Assembly (NCBI GenBank): GCA_020025735.1
Contig: JAHHRP010000004.1
Span: forward strand, 1 to 32,654
Length of the DNA: 32,654 bases
Source: Evtepia sp.
GTDB lineage: Bacteria > Bacillota > Clostridia > Oscillospirales > Oscillospiraceae
Reading direction: 5' to 3'
The position numbers were made by a program, and so were the translations under genes. The notes under the pieces were generated by a model, which made no database searches, was not told the DNA's origin, and saw only the letters and a list, made by a program, of their open reading frames with translations. Shown here one piece after another: positions 31,098-32,654 of the stretch. Every line of letters begins with the position of its first letter. Positions within the stretch are counted from its first letter, which is position 1.

Positions 31098-32654
31098 TTA
31101 GTGGTAAAGAGGTTGTTCTAACAGGTCAGGGTCCAGCTCCAACTGTTTCATATAGTGGAGGGGCTGACCATTTCGGTTGACGAAGCGCAGACCCTTCAGG
31201 AGATACTTGATCACATGCCGCCGGTTTTTCTCCAGGTCACTCAAATATTGCTGAAGAGCATTCGCTTCTGTATTGCCTTTGATCTCAACACCTATATTGT
31301 CGCCTGCTTTCGTGATTGAAGCCTGATAAGCATCTGGAAAGGCATCTTCTATCATCTGATACAGACAAGAACAATGCTTAAGTGTGTTCTCTATCCACGC
31401 TTCATCAATCGGTTCCCCTTTATAGTAATGAAAATTGTAACCATATTGCTCGTAAACATCGTGCATCAGCACCTCTATCAGGGCGCGTTCAGAGGGATCT
31501 GCATAGTCATCATACGTGCGATATACAGTAGCAGTATCAAAGCCAACCACATTACCTGCCATGGAGACTGGATTTTTACCTTCTGCACCAGAACAGTAGG
31601 CCATACTCTCAGTGTAGGGAAGATCTAAAAAGGCTGCCAGTGCAGTAAAGGTTGCTTTAGGATTGAGCTTTCCATCCTCAAAACGCACCAACATGCTATC
31701 TGCAAAGAGTTTATCTTGGGGGCCAACCATGAAACTGCGGTTCAGCACCCGCTGCATAAGAATGTCCGGGAACTCAACACCTTTTTCGCGGGTATTATTT
31801 ACAAACCGAACAGACGCAGCATAGCTGGTTGTAATTCGCCGGATCGGGGTGAACGTTTTAATGTACTTAAAATCCTGAAGAAGAGGACTCTTCTGTATCT
31901 TTTCGTATTGGGGCGAAGATAAGACAGCTTCTGTTTCTTTTTCGTCCAGATCTAAGCTGAAAATAATATTATAGAAGTGAGGCTGAAGAAGCAATGCAGG
32001 AACAATACGGGATGCCTTATCCCGGCTACGATTGAGATTTCCTTTCCCCAAAAACATAGCAACCAACATATCTTTTTTCGTCACATGGCCAAGGTAGTGG
32101 AGCTCCTGCGCCACAGAGAGGGAAAAGTTCTCTTCAACCACTACTTTATTTTCGTGGTTAATCTGTTCGCAAAGATGATTAATCTCCTCTAATATCTCAT
32201 CATAGATGATAGACGTATAGGAAAGCACATTAGGGTGATCAAACAAGATCTCGTTGAAGAAGTCTCCACCGTTGTGGGTGGATAGCTGGGTATGCCAGAT
32301 GAGACGGTTGACTTCTCGAATCCCGACCGGTTTTACTGGGTACTTCTCATAGTCAATGCCAAAGCGCTCCTTGAAGTCGATGGGATACTCGGCAATCTCT
32401 TCTTCAATAAGGAAGATGAGTTTCTTTTCTTCTAGCAGTGGCCGAAGATTTAAACACTGAAGGTAGGCACAGAATGTCTCCCAATCTGTGTAATGGAGGT
32501 AGACATGGTTCTCCCGTCCTACGTATTCACTTTTCCGTACATTGTCATGGAGATACTCCAATTCATACTGTGAGTACACATCATCGGCCAGCACAGGCTG
32601 ATCCAGATTCCGGAAAAAGTTCCGAGATACGATTGGGGTGTTAAAGTTTATATA
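31098..32654 (-). CDS. Large protein with sulfotransferase-like C-terminal half (5' partial)
   Basis: The frame is open from the stop at 31098 to the right edge of the window. The N-terminus therefore lies outside, and a GTG at 32594 is internal rather than the start. At least 518 residues are present. A stretch about two-thirds along (MLVRFEDGKLNPKATFTALA then FLDLPYTE) resembles the C-terminal part of sulfotransferase-family proteins. I do not see the 5' PAPS-binding loop clearly; an N-terminal TPIVSRNFFRN stretch at the edge could belong to it. There are no membrane helices, so it is cytoplasmic. Function is uncertain: a sulfotransferase-like enzyme of surface polysaccharide modification is one possibility. 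Confidence 0.6.
   Translation of the reverse strand, partial: YINFNTPIVSRNFFRNLDQPVLADDVYSQYELEYLHDNVRKSEYVGRENHVYLHYTDWETFCAYLQCLNLRPLLEEKKLIFLIEEEIAEYPIDFKERFGIDYEKYPVKPVGIREVNRLIWHTQLSTHNGGDFFNEILFDHPNVLSYTSIIYDEILEEINHLCEQINHENKVVVEENFSLSVAQELHYLGHVTKKDMLVAMFLGKGNLNRSRDKASRIVPALLLQPHFYNIIFSLDLDEKETEAVLSSPQYEKIQKSPLLQDFKYIKTFTPIRRITTSYAASVRFVNNTREKGVEFPDILMQRVLNRSFMVGPQDKLFADSMLVRFEDGKLNPKATFTALAAFLDLPYTESMAYCSGAEGKNPVSMAGNVVGFDTATVYRTYDDYADPSERALIEVLMHDVYEQYGYNFHYYKGEPIDEAWIENTLKHCSCLYQMIEDAFPDAYQASITKAGDNIGVEIKGNTEANALQQYLSDLEKNRRHVIKYLLKGLRFVNRNGQPLHYMKQLELDPDLLEQPLYH

Overview
The window is chromosomal DNA from an endospore-forming, anaerobic-type Firmicute, probably a gut Clostridia of the Oscillospiraceae/Flavonifractor-like kind (an inference from gene content; no rRNA or other marker is present). 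Support comes from spoIIGA-sigE and spoIIID, a two-gene minimal SUF system, an Asp23/FakA pair, an S-layer-homology (SLH) protein and Gram-positive ribosome-binding sites. I see no tRNA, rRNA, CRISPR array, insertion sequence or prophage.

Region 1 (1-2743): a minus-strand DapF-fold protein that has lost one of the two catalytic cysteines, divergent from a membrane-anchored protein with an Arg/Asp/Tyr/Ser-rich N-terminus, two bacterial Ig-like domains and a collagen-like Gly-X-Thr tail.

Region 2 (2811-13672) is the highlight: a ~10.8 kb operon behind a sigma-A-type promoter and a cobalamin riboswitch. It encodes (a) a 1535-residue secreted SLH protein that carries an alpha/alpha-toroid followed by a DUF4430 domain, the same two-domain order as animal intrinsic factor and transcobalamin; (b) a secreted toroid-only protein; (c) a membrane-anchored DUF4430-only protein; (d) an ECF transporter T subunit; (e) a YoaK/DUF1275 membrane protein; and (f) one polypeptide fusing both ECF ATPases to an ECF-S-like membrane domain. 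Together they look like a complete surface capture and import system for vitamin B12 or a related corrinoid, resembling a bacterial 'intrinsic factor' feeding an ECF transporter. A 20-bp perfect palindrome ends the operon.

Region 3 (13730-18740): an XRE-type regulator with a C-terminal membrane helix, a small DUF6514-like gene, the sporulation pair spoIIGA-sigE (with a spoIIG-like long-spacer promoter), then a KtrB/KtrA-type potassium uptake pair.

Region 4 (18797-25762, all minus strand): PutP-type sodium/solute symporter with an operator-like repeat cluster over its promoter, a TetR regulator, an AlaX-type Ala-tRNA editing protein and a GNAT acetyltransferase in an overlapping operon, then asparagine synthetase A behind a UPF0371/DUF1846 protein.

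Region 5 (25868-32654): the SufC/SufB-like pair with a PaaI-type thioesterase, a small membrane protein, the Asp23-FakA fatty-acid kinase pair, spoIIID with a very good sigma-E promoter match, and a partial protein with a sulfotransferase-like C-terminus that runs off the right edge.
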